Shown here: positions 54,243-63,790 of the stretch, piece after piece
How positions within the stretch are numbered: position 1 is the first letter of the stretch
Layout: every line of letters starts with the position of its first letter
Origin: Gammaproteobacteria bacterium
GTDB taxonomy: Bacteria > Pseudomonadota > Gammaproteobacteria > Burkholderiales > Rhodocyclaceae
NCBI GenBank assembly: GCA_018819515.1
Contig: JAHJPX010000003.1
Location: 124,001-188,000, forward strand
Direction: 5' to 3'
DNA length: 64,000 bases
The notes under the pieces: generated by a model
What the model saw: only the letters and a program-made list of their open reading frames with translations
Database searches by the model: none
Told to the model about the DNA's origin: nothing
Position numbers and translations under genes: made by a program

Positions 54243-54986
54243 ATGCAACAGAGAGTAGCGTTGGTGACGGGCGGCATGGGCGGTCTCGGCGAGGCCATTT
54301 GCGTGAAACTGGCGGCCTTGGGCGACAAGGTGGTGACCACCTACAGCCCGAGCAACAGCAAGGCGCAGGACTGGCTGCGCAAGATGAACGACATGGGCTA
54401 CGGTTTCATCGGTCATCCCTGCGACGTCACCGATTTCGATTCCTGCAAGGCGTGCGTCGAGTACGTGACCAAGGAAGTCGGCCCGGTCGACGTGCTGGTG
54501 AACAACGCCGGCATTACCCGCGACATGACGTTCAAGAAGATGACCAAGGCCGACTGGGATTCCGTGATGCACACCAATCTCGATTCCGTCTTCAACATGA
54601 CCAAGCAGGTCATGGACGGCATGGTCGAGCGCAAGTGGGGGCGCGTTATCAACATCGCTTCGGTGAATGCGCAGAAGGGCGCCTTCGGCCAGACCAACTA
54701 CTCGGCGGCCAAGGCCGGCATGCACGGCTTCACCAAGGCGCTGGCGCTGGAAGTGGCGAAGAAGGGCGTGACGGTGAACACGATTTCACCCGGCTACATC
54801 GGCACCAAGATGGTCATGGCCATTCCGCACGAGGTGCTCGAATCGAAGATCCTGCCGCAGATTCCGCAATCGCGGCTGGGCAAGCCGGAGGAAGTGGCGG
54901 GCCTCGTCGCCTACCTCGCTTCCGAGGAGGCGGCCTTTGTCACCGGCGCCAATATTTCCATCAACGGCGGCCAGCACATGTACTGA
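54243..54986 (+). CDS. phaB: Acetoacetyl-CoA reductase PhaB (first copy)
   Basis: 247-residue NADPH-dependent SDR. Cofactor loop TGGMGGLGEAI, catalytic Ser in NIASVNAQ and YSAAKAGM (Tyr/Lys). It supplies (R)-3-hydroxybutyryl-CoA for PhaC. SD AGGAGGAG. Confidence 0.95.
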   Translation: MQQRVALVTGGMGGLGEAICVKLAALGDKVVTTYSPSNSKAQDWLRKMNDMGYGFIGHPCDVTDFDSCKACVEYVTKEVGPVDVLVNNAGITRDMTFKKMTKADWDSVMHTNLDSVFNMTKQVMDGMVERKWGRVINIASVNAQKGAFGQTNYSAAKAGMHGFTKALALEVAKKGVTVNTISPGYIGTKMVMAIPHEVLESKILPQIPQSRLGKPEEVAGLVAYLASEEAAFVTGANISINGGQHMY

Positions 54987-55019
54987 TGCGAATCGTCGAA
55001 ATCAACCAGGAGAAGTGAA

Positions 55020-55763
55020 ATGACCCAACGTACCGCATTCGTCACCGGCGCCATGGGCGGCCTTGGCACGGCCATCTGCCAGGCGTTCGCCAAGGACGGC
55101 TACAAGGTGGTGGCGGCCTACCACCCCGAGTACGACAACAAGGACGAGTGGCTGAAGGAAATGGCCGCTGCCGGTTTCAAGGATTTCGTCTGCGTCGCCG
55201 GCGACGTCTCGAACATTGACGACTGCGCGAAGATGGCCGCCGAAGCGGAGTCCGCCGCCGGTCCGATCGACATTCTGGTGAACAACGCCGGCATTACCCG
55301 CGACCGCATGTTTGCCAAGATGGAGAAGGGGCAGTGGGATGCCGTCATCGCCACCAACCTGTCCAGCCTGTTCAACATGACCAAGCAGGTTTCCGCCAAG
55401 ATGGCCGAGCGCGGCTGGGGCCGCATCATCAACATCTCGTCGGTGAATGGCGTCAAGGGCCAGGCCGGCCAGACCAATTACTCGGCGGCCAAGGCCGGCG
55501 TCATCGGTTTCAGCAAGGCGCTGGCCCAGGAGCTGGCGACCAAGGGTGTCACCGTGAACGCCATTGCCCCGGGCTACGTTGCCACCAAGATGGTCATGGC
55601 CATCCGCGAGGACGTGCTGAAGAGCATCGTCGATAGCATTCCGATGAAACGCCTGGCCAAGCCGGAGGAAATCGGTGCGCTGTGTTCCTATCTGGCCTCC
55701 GACCTGGCCGGCTACATGACCGGCGCCACGCTGAACATCAATGGCGGCCTGAACTTTCAGTAG
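55020..55763 (+). CDS. phaB: Acetoacetyl-CoA reductase PhaB (second copy)
   Basis: 247-residue tandem paralogue of the preceding gene: TGAMGGLGTAI, NISSVNGVKG and YSAAKAGV. The pair arose by duplication; differences in the N-terminal helices may tune substrate or expression. Followed by a dispersed repeat and a strong terminator. Confidence 0.95.
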   Translation: MTQRTAFVTGAMGGLGTAICQAFAKDGYKVVAAYHPEYDNKDEWLKEMAAAGFKDFVCVAGDVSNIDDCAKMAAEAESAAGPIDILVNNAGITRDRMFAKMEKGQWDAVIATNLSSLFNMTKQVSAKMAERGWGRIINISSVNGVKGQAGQTNYSAAKAGVIGFSKALAQELATKGVTVNAIAPGYVATKMVMAIREDVLKSIVDSIPMKRLAKPEEIGALCSYLASDLAGYMTGATLNINGGLNFQ

Positions 55764-55766
55764 GCT

Positions 55767-55790
55767 GAAAGTCAGCCGTCGCGGTACGCC
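55767..55790 (-). repeat. Dispersed repeat copy after phaB
   Basis: GAAAGTCAGCC then GTCGCGGTACGCC, four bases beyond the phaB stop and directly before the terminator stem. Its head forms an extra palindrome (ACTTTCAG-TAGG-CTGAAAGT) with the gene end. Confidence 0.85.
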
Positions 55791-55821
55791 GAAACCCCCG
55801 CTTTCGTGGGGGTTTCGTTTT
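55791..55821 (+). terminator. Intrinsic terminator of the phaCBB operon
   Basis: GAAACCCCC and GGGGGTTTC form a 9-bp stem with a loop of eight bases, followed by GTTTT. Confidence 0.88.
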
Positions 55822-55864
55822 ATACTTGCTGCGCCGCCACAACCCGTGGCCGGAGGAGAGCAAG

Positions 55865-56428
55865 ATGGCAGAGCCAGTCAGACTCATCAAGAAGTACCCG
55901 AACCGTCGTCTCTACGATACGCGGACCAGTACCTATATCACTTTGGTCGATGTCAAGGAACTGGTGCTCAAGCACGAGGAGTTCCAGGTCGTCGATGCCA
56001 AGACCGGCGAAGACCTGACGCGCAACATCCTGCTGCAGATCATCCTTGAAGAAGAAGCCGCCGGTGCGCCAATGTTCTCGTCCGACGTGTTGGCACAGAT
56101 GATCCGTTTCTACGGCAATGCCATGCAGGGCATGATGGGCAAGTACCTCGAAAACAACGTCAATGCCTTTGCCGACATGCAGAAGCAGTTCCAGGAACAG
56201 GCGCGTCATCTGTACGGCGACAAAACCGGCATGAACAAGGAACTCTGGTCGCAATTCCTGACCTTTCAGGGGCCGGCGATGCAGAGCATGATGGGTGCCT
56301 ACGTAGAACAGAGCGCCAAGATGTTCCAGCAGATGCAGGAGAACATGCAGGAGCAGACCCGCAAGCTGTTTACCGGCTTTCCGATTCCCGGCTATCCCCA
56401 GGCCGACAAGGCCGCCGACAAGAAATAG
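55865..56428 (+). CDS. phaR: PHA synthesis repressor PhaR
   Basis: 187-residue regulator that binds PHA granules and phasin-gene promoters. N-terminal DNA-binding domain [20 protein letters not shown] followed by a PHB-accumulation domain and a Gln/Met-rich helical tail. SD GGAGGAG. Confidence 0.95.
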   Translation: MAEPVRLIKKYPNRRLYDTRTSTYITLVDVKELVLKHEEFQVVDAKTGEDLTRNILLQIILEEEAAGAPMFSSDVLAQMIRFYGNAMQGMMGKYLENNVNAFADMQKQFQEQARHLYGDKTGMNKELWSQFLTFQGPAMQSMMGAYVEQSAKMFQQMQENMQEQTRKLFTGFPIPGYPQADKAADKK

Positions 56429-56432
56429 CCCG

Positions 56433-57767
56433 GTGGTTCGCCGGAAGCAGGCGCCGACGGTCGGCTTCGTTTCGCTGGGTTGTCCGAAGGCGACGGTCGA
56501 CGCGGAGCAGATCCTCACGCGGTTGCGCGCCGAAGGCTACGAAATTTCCTCCACCTATGAAGGCGCCGACCTGGTCGTCGTCAACACCTGCGGTTTCATC
56601 GACGCCGCGGTCGAAGAATCGCTGGAAGCGATTGGCGAGGCGCTGGACGAGAACGGTCGCGTTATCGTCACGGGCTGTCTGGGCGCGAAGGGTGACATCG
56701 TTCGCGAGAAATATCCGAAGGTGCTTGCCGTCACCGGCCCCCATGCGCTGGCCGAGGTGATGGCGGCGGTGCATGAGCACCTGCCTCCGCTGCACGACCC
56801 CTTCGTCGATCTGGTTCCACCGCAGGGCGTCAGACTGACGCCGGCGCATTACGCCTATCTCAAGATTTCCGAAGGCTGCAATCACCGATGCAGCTTCTGC
56901 ATCATCCCCGCCTTGCGCGGCGACCTTGTCAGTCGGCCGATCGGCGAAATCGTGCAGGAGGCCGAAAAGCTGGTCGAGGCGGGCGTCAAGGAATTGCTGA
57001 TCGTCTCGCAGGACACCAGCGCCTACGGCATCGACGTCAAGTACCGCACCGGCTTCGTCGGCGGTCGGCCGGTCAAGACCCGGCTCGTCGATCTGGCGCG
57101 CGAACTTGGCCAGCTTGGCGTCTGGGTACGGCTGCACTATATGTATCCTTATCCGAATGTCGACGAGCTGTTGCCGCTGATGGCCGAAGGCAAAATACTG
57201 CCTTACCTCGATGTGCCTTTTCAGCACGCCAGTCCGCGCATCCTCAAGGCGATGAAGCGGCCGGGCGATGTCGACAAGGTGCTCGATCGCATCGCCACCT
57301 GGCGCGGCGTGGTGCCACGGCTGACTATTCGCTCGACCTTCATCACCGGCTTTCCCGGCGAGACAGAGCAGGAGTTCGACGAACTGCTGCAATTTCTCGA
57401 TGCCGCCGAACTTGACCGCGTGGGCGCCTTCGCCTATTCGCCGGTCGAAGGCGCGGCAGCGAATGAAATTCCCGGCGCGCTGCCCGAGGCAGTGCGCGAG
57501 CAACGCCGCGCGCGCCTGATGCAGCATCAGGAAGACATCAGCACGCGACGCCTGGAGCAGCGGATCGGTCAAACCATCCGGGTGTTGGTGGACGATGTCG
57601 ACGAAGAAGGTGCCATCGCCCGTTCCAGTGCGGATGCGCCGGAGATCGACGGCGTCGTCTATGTCACCGACGGCCACGACCTTGAAATCGGCGAGTTCGC
57701 GACGGTGACGATCACCGATTGCGACGTGCATGACCTTTTCGCCAACTTTCAAGCGGAGGCGATGTGA
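56433..57767 (+). CDS. rimO: Ribosomal protein S12 methylthiotransferase RimO
   Basis: 444-residue radical SAM methylthiotransferase acting on Asp88 of S12. N-terminal UPF0004 cysteines ([23 protein letters not shown]), radical SAM motif CNHRCSFC and a C-terminal TRAM domain. GTG start. The stretch [15 protein letters not shown] overlaps a weak dispersed-repeat match. Confidence 0.95.
   Translation: MVRRKQAPTVGFVSLGCPKATVDAEQILTRLRAEGYEISSTYEGADLVVVNTCGFIDAAVEESLEAIGEALDENGRVIVTGCLGAKGDIVREKYPKVLAVTGPHALAEVMAAVHEHLPPLHDPFVDLVPPQGVRLTPAHYAYLKISEGCNHRCSFCIIPALRGDLVSRPIGEIVQEAEKLVEAGVKELLIVSQDTSAYGIDVKYRTGFVGGRPVKTRLVDLARELGQLGVWVRLHYMYPYPNVDELLPLMAEGKILPYLDVPFQHASPRILKAMKRPGDVDKVLDRIATWRGVVPRLTIRSTFITGFPGETEQEFDELLQFLDAAELDRVGAFAYSPVEGAAANEIPGALPEAVREQRRARLMQHQEDISTRRLEQRIGQTIRVLVDDVDEEGAIARSSADAPEIDGVVYVTDGHDLEIGEFATVTITDCDVHDLFANFQAEAM
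57306..57330 (+). repeat. Dispersed repeat-like copy (rimO)
   Basis: GGCGTGGTGCC then ACGGCTGACTATTC. Native RimO proteins have a similar peptide (LTIRSTFI), so some of the match may be constrained by protein function. Confidence 0.5.
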
Positions 57768-58630
57768 AAACGATTATTGGGCTGGCGCTTGGCGCCGGTT
57801 CCGCACGCGGCTGGGCGCATATCGGCGTACTGCGGGCGCTGACCGAGGCAGGCGTTGTTCCCGATGTCGTTTGCGGCTGCTCAAGCGGTGCCATGGTGGG
57901 CGCCGCCTACGCCAACGGCGACATCGACGAGCTCGAGGAGTGGGTATCGCGGATGACCTGGAAGCAGGTCGTCGGGCTACTGGATCTCAGCTTTTCTGGC
58001 GGGCTGCTCAATCGCGACAAGCTGTTCACGTTCTTCGAGAGCCATTTCATCGGCAAGGACTTTTCCGAACTTTCGGTGCCGTTCGCCTGCGTCGCCACGG
58101 AACTCGCCACCGGCCGGGAAGTCTGGCTGCGTGACGGTCCGTTGTCGACGGCGCTGCGTGCCACCAGTGCACTGCCGGGGTTGTTTCCACCGGTCAGTCG
58201 CGATGGCAGGCTGCTGGTTGACGGCGGACTGGTCGATCCGGTGCCGGTGTCGTTGTGCCGCGCGCTCGGCGCACACATAGTCATCGCCGTCGATCTCGGC
58301 TCCGACATCGTCGGCAGTTCGCTGCGGCGCAATCTCACCGAAGAGGAAAAGCAGGGTCCTGGCTGGACCGACAAACTGCTCGGCAGTCTTGGGGTGAAGC
58401 GGAACGACGGGCTGCCGTCGGTCACCAGTGTGCTATCCACCAGTATCCAGATCATGCAGACGCGCATCGCTCGCAGCCGGATGGCCGGCGAGCCACCGGA
58501 CATTCTGATCTCGCCGCGGCTCGCGCATCTGGGCTTGATGGACTACCACCGCGCCACGGAAGCGATTCCGGAGGGTGCGGCGGCCGTCAAACGCATCCTG
58601 CCGGCAATCGAGCACGTGCTCAAGCAATGA
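57764..58630 (+). CDS. rssA: Patatin-like phospholipase (RssA-like)
   Basis: 288-residue patatin-domain protein. Oxyanion loop GAGSARG, nucleophile GCSSGAM, catalytic Asp in [13 protein letters not shown] start (GGAGG upstream) overlapping the rimO stop. rssA is the E. coli homologue name; lipase activity is likely. Confidence 0.88.
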   Translation: MKTIIGLALGAGSARGWAHIGVLRALTEAGVVPDVVCGCSSGAMVGAAYANGDIDELEEWVSRMTWKQVVGLLDLSFSGGLLNRDKLFTFFESHFIGKDFSELSVPFACVATELATGREVWLRDGPLSTALRATSALPGLFPPVSRDGRLLVDGGLVDPVPVSLCRALGAHIVIAVDLGSDIVGSSLRRNLTEEEKQGPGWTDKLLGSLGVKRNDGLPSVTSVLSTSIQIMQTRIARSRMAGEPPDILISPRLAHLGLMDYHRATEAIPEGAAAVKRILPAIEHVLKQ

Positions 58631-60024
58631 CCGCACTGATTGATTCGCTGCGTTCCGTCGTCGGCGCCGCGCATGTCCTCACCGAACCGGCCGATGTCGC
58701 GCCGTTCGTTACGGACTGGCGCGGCCGCTACTCAGGTGCTGCGCTCGCAATAGTCAGGCCTGGCAACACGCCGCAAGTCGCCGAAGTGGTGCGTTTGTGT
58801 ACGCAGGCCGGCGTCGCCATCGTGCCGCAGGGCGGCAATACCGGCTTGTGCGGCGGCGGCACGCCGCGCGGCGGCGAAGTGCTGGTCAGCCTGACGCGAC
58901 TGAATCGCGTGCGCGGCATCGACGTCGCCAACAACACCATTTGCGTAGACGCCGGCTGCACGCTGGCGGCGGTGCAGGAAGCGGCGGCAACGGCCGGGCG
59001 CCTGTTCCCGCTGTCGCTCGCCGCCGAAGGCACCGCCACCATCGGCGGCAATCTCGCCACCAATGCCGGTGGCGTGCAGGTGCTGCGTTACGGCAACGCG
59101 CGCGAACTTTGCCTCGGCCTCGAAGTCGTGCTTCCCGACGGCCGCGTCTGGAACGGCCTGCGCGGCCTGCGCAAGGACAACACCGGTTACGACATGAAGC
59201 ATCTCTTCATCGGTGCGGAGGGCACGCTCGGTCTGATCACCGCCGCCGTGCTCAAACTGTTCTCCCGCCCGCGACAGACTGCCACTGCCTGGGCGAGTGT
59301 CGCGACAACGCAGGCCGCCGTCGCGTTGCTGACGCGTCTGCGCGAGCGCATTGGCGGCCGCGTCACCGCCTTCGAGCTGGTCAGCCGCCTCTCGCTGGAT
59401 TTGGTGCTGAGGCACATTCCGCACAGCCGTGATCCGCTGCCGGACCGTTCGCCCTGGCAGGTGTTGATCGAGCTCTCCGACACCATGGAGTCCGAACTTG
59501 ACGTGGCCCTGCAGGACGTGCTGCTGGAAGCCGTCCAGGCGGGCGACGCCAACGATGCGGCGCTGGCGCAAAGCGAAGCGCAGGCGCAGGCATTCTGGCG
59601 GCTGCGCGAGAACATCTCCGAAGCGCAGAAGATCGAGGGGATTTCGATCAAGCACGACATCTCGCTACCCGTATCGCGCATACCCGAGTTCATCGACCGT
59701 TGCGATGCCGCGCTCGCCGCCGCATTCCCAGGCGTGCGCATCGTCTGCTTCGGCCATCTCGGCGACGGCAACCTGCACTACAACCAGTCCAAGCCTGCCG
59801 GGCAGGATAACGACGCGTTCATCGCGCAAAGCGACGCGGTCAATCGCGTCGTGCACGACCTCGTTGCCGAATTGGGTGGCTCGATCTCTGCCGAGCACGG
59901 CCTCGGCCAGCTCAAGCGCGATGAGATCCTGCGCTACAAGAGCGAAGTCGAAATGGACATGATGCGCGCCGTGAAAAAAGCCCTCGATCCCGCAGGGTTG
60001 ATGAATCCCGGCAAAGTGCTCTAA
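58627..60024 (+). CDS. FAD-binding oxidoreductase (GlcD/D-2-hydroxyacid dehydrogenase type)
   Basis: 465-residue VAO-family flavoprotein. FAD motifs PQGGNTGLCGG and GTATIGGNLATNAGG, then a C-terminal domain with FGHLGDGNLHYN and SAEHGLGQLKRDE typical of D-2-hydroxyglutarate or glycolate dehydrogenases. Overlaps rssA by ATGA. Confidence 0.92.
   Translation: MTALIDSLRSVVGAAHVLTEPADVAPFVTDWRGRYSGAALAIVRPGNTPQVAEVVRLCTQAGVAIVPQGGNTGLCGGGTPRGGEVLVSLTRLNRVRGIDVANNTICVDAGCTLAAVQEAAATAGRLFPLSLAAEGTATIGGNLATNAGGVQVLRYGNARELCLGLEVVLPDGRVWNGLRGLRKDNTGYDMKHLFIGAEGTLGLITAAVLKLFSRPRQTATAWASVATTQAAVALLTRLRERIGGRVTAFELVSRLSLDLVLRHIPHSRDPLPDRSPWQVLIELSDTMESELDVALQDVLLEAVQAGDANDAALAQSEAQAQAFWRLRENISEAQKIEGISIKHDISLPVSRIPEFIDRCDAALAAAFPGVRIVCFGHLGDGNLHYNQSKPAGQDNDAFIAQSDAVNRVVHDLVAELGGSISAEHGLGQLKRDEILRYKSEVEMDMMRAVKKALDPAGLMNPGKVL
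58749..58772 (-). repeat. Weak dispersed repeat-like match (FAD oxidase)
   Basis: AATAGTCAGGCCTGG then CAACACGCC, several mismatches. Read AIVRPGNTPQ, which is a normal family peptide; may be chance. Confidence 0.3.
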
Positions 60025-60085
60025 AAAAGTTCCGGGCGCGCCTTTACAGTCGGGGGTTCGATACATATAATGCGCGCTCTCTTGT

Positions 60086-60161
<76 letters not shown>

Positions 60162-60170
60162 AAACGATAA

Positions 60171-60246
60171 GACCCTATCGTCTAGAGGCCTAGGACAACA
60201 CCCTTTCACGGTGTGAACCGGGGTTCGACTCCCCGTAGGGTCGCCA
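60171..60246 (+). tRNA. tRNA-Glu (anticodon TTC)
   Basis: 76 bases with CCA. Acceptor GACCCTA/TAGGGTC; anticodon loop CTTTCAC within stem ACACC/GGTGT gives TTC. Confidence 0.98.
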
Positions 60247-60282
60247 GTATTTTCCTGGCAACGCGAGTTGCCGGGTACGAAG

Positions 60283-60322
60283 AAGCCCCGCCGGACGCCA
60301 GTCTGCGCGGGGCTTTTCGTTT
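60283..60322 (+). terminator. Intrinsic terminator after the tRNA pair
   Basis: AAGCCCCGC pairs with GCGGGGCTT (9 bp) around a 15-base loop, followed by TTCGTTT. A smaller hairpin CTGGCAAC/GTTGCCGG precedes it. Confidence 0.88.
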
Positions 60323-60373
60323 AGGATCGCGGGAACCCCGCAACGAGTGAGCGTTCCTTCCGCCGACCAGACC

Positions 60374-62272
60374 ATGCGTGTCCTTTCCGTCATTCCGCCG
60401 ATGACGCAACTCAATGTTCCGTATCCCTCGACGGCCTATCTGACCGGCTTCCTCCGTTCGCGCGGAATCGACGCGGTGCAGGAGGATCTGGCGCTGGCGC
60501 TGGTGCTGAAGCTGTTTTCGCGCGCGGGGTTGCAGGCGTTGCATGCCGTGGTCGAAAAGCTGCCGCGCAAGCGGCGTACCGCCACGGCTGACTTTTTCCT
60601 GAGCGCATTCGATCGTTACGTCGACACCGTCGAAGCGGCCGTCGCTTTCCTGCAAGGGCGCGATCCCGGCCTCGCGCATCGCATTGCCCGCCGCGACTTT
60701 CTGCCGGAGGGACCGCGCTTCGCCCCGCTCGACAACTATGTGGACAACGAGTCTGGCGACGGTGGCGGCGATCCACTCGCCTGGGCCTTCGGAGCACTGG
60801 GCAGCACCGAGCGCGCACGCCACTTCGCTACGCTCTATCTCGACGACCTTGCCGATGTGGTGCGCGACGCGGTAGATGCGCGTTTCGAATTCGTTCGCTA
60901 TGGCGAGTCGCTGGCGCAGAGCCAGCCCAGTTTCGATCCACTGGCGCAGGCGCTCGCCGCTCCGGAAAACATGATCGACCGGACGTTGCGCGAACTGAGC
61001 GTCGCGGCCATTGAGCGTCATCGTCCGCGACTCGTCGCGCTGTCTGTTCCTTTCCCGGGCGCCGTCTATGGTGCCTTCCGCGTAGCCCAGGCGATCAAGG
61101 CGCACGATCAATCCATCGTCACCGTGCTGGGCGGCGGCTTCGTCAATACCGAGCTGCGCGAACTCGCCGATCCGCGTGTGTTCGACTGCTTCGATTGCGT
61201 CACCCTCGATGCCGGCGAGTGGCCGCTACTGGCGCTTGTCGAGCACCTGCAAGGCAGGCGTACACGGGCGCAACTGGTGCGCACCTTCGTTCGCAAGGAC
61301 GACAGGATTGATTACATCGCCGGCACCGACCCGGACTTCGCCTTCGCCGACACCGGCACGCCGACCTGGGACGGGCTGCCGCTCGACCGCTACCTCTCGG
61401 TGCTGGACATGCTCAACCCCATGCATCGCCTGTGGTCCGAGGCGGGCTGGAACAAGCTCACCGTCGCGCAGGGTTGCTACTGGAAGAAGTGCGCCTTCTG
61501 CGATGTCTCGCTCGACTATATCGCGCGCTACGAGGCGCTGGACGCGAAGGTGCTGGTCGACCGCATCGAGGCGGTGATCGCCGAGACCGGCCGCACGGGT
61601 TTCCACTTTGTCGACGAAGCCGCACCACCCAAGGCGCTGAAGGCGCTCGCCGATGAATTGAAGAAACGCAAGCGCGCCATTTCGTGGTGGGGCAACATCC
61701 GCTTCGAAAAATCATTCACGCCCGCGTTGTGCGCCGAACTCGCCGAAAGCGGTTGCATCGCCGTTTCCGGCGGGCTGGAAGTCGCTTCGGATCGGCTGCT
61801 CAAGCTGATGCAGAAAGGCGTCTCGGTCGAGCAGGTCGCGCGGGTCACGCGCGCCTTCTCGGATGCCGGCATCCTGGTGCACGCCTACCTCATGTACGGC
61901 TTTCCGACCCAGACCGTGCAGGACACCGTCGACGCGCTCGAATACGTGCGCCAGCTATTTGCGGCCGGTTGCATCCAGTCCGGCTTCTTTCACCGCTTCG
62001 TGTGCACCGTGCATTCGCCAGTCGGCCTGCATCCCGAACGCTATGGCGTTACGCTGCAATCGCTACCGCCGACTACTTTCGCGCGTAACGACGTCGGCTT
62101 TACCGATCCCGTCGGGACCGATCATGGCGCGCTCGGCGTCGCGCTCAACAAGGCACTCTACAACTACATGCATGGCATCGGCCTCGACGAGGACGTGCGC
62201 AATTGGTTCGAAGACCTGCATGTGCCGAAGACCCGTGTGCCACGTCACTTCATCGAACGGGCGCTCGGCTGA
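60374..62272 (+). CDS. B12-binding-domain radical SAM protein
   Basis: 632-residue radical SAM protein with an N-terminal cobalamin-binding-like domain (MRVLSVIPPMTQLN) and a core containing QGCYWKKCAFCD. The cysteine spacing is Cx4CxxC, not the usual Cx3CxxC, as in some unusual radical SAM subgroups. Later GGLEVASDRLLKLMQKGVS and YLMYGFPTQT are typical core elements. Reaction unknown. GTG 60347 is an alternative start. Near residue 75, RRTATADFF comes from a dispersed repeat copy. Confidence 0.88.
   Translation: MRVLSVIPPMTQLNVPYPSTAYLTGFLRSRGIDAVQEDLALALVLKLFSRAGLQALHAVVEKLPRKRRTATADFFLSAFDRYVDTVEAAVAFLQGRDPGLAHRIARRDFLPEGPRFAPLDNYVDNESGDGGGDPLAWAFGALGSTERARHFATLYLDDLADVVRDAVDARFEFVRYGESLAQSQPSFDPLAQALAAPENMIDRTLRELSVAAIERHRPRLVALSVPFPGAVYGAFRVAQAIKAHDQSIVTVLGGGFVNTELRELADPRVFDCFDCVTLDAGEWPLLALVEHLQGRRTRAQLVRTFVRKDDRIDYIAGTDPDFAFADTGTPTWDGLPLDRYLSVLDMLNPMHRLWSEAGWNKLTVAQGCYWKKCAFCDVSLDYIARYEALDAKVLVDRIEAVIAETGRTGFHFVDEAAPPKALKALADELKKRKRAISWWGNIRFEKSFTPALCAELAESGCIAVSGGLEVASDRLLKLMQKGVSVEQVARVTRAFSDAGILVHAYLMYGFPTQTVQDTVDALEYVRQLFAAGCIQSGFFHRFVCTVHSPVGLHPERYGVTLQSLPPTTFARNDVGFTDPVGTDHGALGVALNKALYNYMHGIGLDEDVRNWFEDLHVPKTRVPRHFIERALG
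60573..60597 (+). repeat. Dispersed repeat copy (radical SAM gene)
   Basis: GGCGTACCGCC then ACGGCTGACTTTTT, near-perfect. Read as RRTATADFF. Confidence 0.88.
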
Positions 62273-62282
62273 CGCCGTGACG

Positions 62283-62534
62283 CTAGTGAATGGTGACAAT
62301 CTCCAGGTCCGCCTCCAGCCCGACGATCGTATCGAGGACTTCGCCGATGATTTCCGATTCGGCGTCCGACCATTCGGCTTCCGGGTCGTCCGACGTAGTA
62401 GCCAGCGGCGCCAGATCGAAGTCCACATACTGGTCGCCAGCCTTGAGGGTCTGGATTCCTGACGGATGTTCGACCAGTTCCCAATCGTCGGGTATTTCAA
62501 GCTCGGCGCGGATGCTTACGATCAGGGTCTTCAT
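62283..62534 (-). CDS. Small acidic protein of unknown function
   Basis: 83-residue acidic protein (MKTLIVSIRAELEIPDDWEL...). Start supported by GGGAG. No known family. Ends ten bases from the convergent radical SAM stop. Confidence 0.65.
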   Translation of the reverse strand: MKTLIVSIRAELEIPDDWELVEHPSGIQTLKAGDQYVDFDLAPLATTSDDPEAEWSDAESEIIGEVLDTIVGLEADLEIVTIH

Positions 62535-62615
62535 TGCGATGCTCCCATGGCTAAACGCTAACTGTACGGGAATTTCGTCGCGAATCCACAATGTGCTTGA
62601 CGTAGTACTTGCATT

Positions 62616-63248
62616 TCACACGTTTGGCTGCAGTTGGCCGCGCCGGCAGAAGCAGTAGAGGAACGACTGCAGGCGTCCGGTTGGCGTGACGTGCTCTTCG
62701 CGCTCGTGGCCGAGCAGTTCGAAGGATGCGCCGAATTCGCCGTGCAGGCGAGTGGCATCGTAGCGCATCACCGGCAGGCCGCTGCATTCGGTCGGGCCGT
62801 CCTCGGCGAACGTGGCGACGATGACGTGTCCGCCTGGTCGTACGGCGTGCAGTACCCGGCTAACGTAGGCGTCGCGTTGTTCGGGCGTGGTCAGGAAATG
62901 GAATACGGCGCGGTCGTGCCACAGGGCGTAGTGGCCATGCGGAAGCTCGATATCGGTGACGTCGCCCTCGATCCATCGCACCGACTCGGCTCGCACGCCC
63001 AGGCGCGTGCGTGCGGTGGTTAGCGCGGCCCTGGAAAGATCCAGCACCGTCAGGTCGGCGTAGCCGTCGGCGAGTAGATCGTCTACAAGCACCGAGGCGC
63101 CGCCGCCGACGTCGATAACCGGCTCGTCCCTGGCGATGCCGAGCTTGCGGATCAGGTCCAGCGAGCGTTCGGCGTGTTCCTGGTACCAACTCACCGTGTC
63201 GATGGCGCGGCTGCCATAGACATTATCCCAGTGTGCTTTGTCGGGCAT
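62616..63248 (-). CDS. Class I SAM-dependent methyltransferase
   Basis: 210-residue methyltransferase. Motif I is VIDVGGGASVLVDDLL; post-motifs EGDVTDIELPHG and GGHVIVATFAEDG. It begins MPDKAHWDNVYGSRA, typical of thiol/tellurite-resistance-like methyltransferases. Substrate unknown. Confidence 0.9.
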   Translation of the reverse strand: MPDKAHWDNVYGSRAIDTVSWYQEHAERSLDLIRKLGIARDEPVIDVGGGASVLVDDLLADGYADLTVLDLSRAALTTARTRLGVRAESVRWIEGDVTDIELPHGHYALWHDRAVFHFLTTPEQRDAYVSRVLHAVRPGGHVIVATFAEDGPTECSGLPVMRYDATRLHGEFGASFELLGHEREEHVTPTGRLQSFLYCFCRRGQLQPNV

Positions 63249-63352
63249 GGCTTCTCCCGCACGGGGCGGAAACGAGAATGGCCGAATACTAACGCCAGCG
63301 GCGCCATACTATTCGTCGTGCGTGCAGCCCGCAGTCGGCGAAGCGCGTTGGC

Positions 63353-63592
63353 CTATATCGATTCGCATTCTCCCGTATCGCCGCTGCGGTGAATGTGTCC
63401 GGTCGCGCGGCGATAGGCGGGTAGTCCATTGGCGCGGACGTAGATGGCCTTGGCGACCTTCTCGTACGGCATTAGGTCGTCTTTGCGGGCGTCACCAGAC
63501 GGGGCGGCGATTGGTCGCGCGTCCGGTCCCCCAAAACCGAATGTCGCCTGCACCGGATCGGAACTCGCGGAATTTGAAGTGGTCGGTTTCAT
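63353..63592 (-). CDS. Small protein of unknown function
   Basis: 79 residues (MKPTTSNSASSDPVQ...). ATG at 63592 with AAGGAG six bases upstream. A disordered Ser/Pro-rich N-terminus and a basic C-terminus. Not recognised. Confidence 0.55.
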   Translation of the reverse strand: MKPTTSNSASSDPVQATFGFGGPDARPIAAPSGDARKDDLMPYEKVAKAIYVRANGLPAYRRATGHIHRSGDTGECESI

Positions 63593-63790
63593 GTTGTCTC
63601 CTTTATTCCACCACGCCGAGTGGCGATTGCCCAGAACGCGGCGGCTCGTGAAGCAGACCACCATGCGCCTATTCGCGCGGAAAGCAAGACAGTTGTTTCT
63701 ATTCGCGGCTTGAGCTTGCCGCGGACGGGCTGGTTGGATGCTTGAGGGGGGCATTCATTCGCTCATTGGCGCCACGTCGACCTGCCCGGG

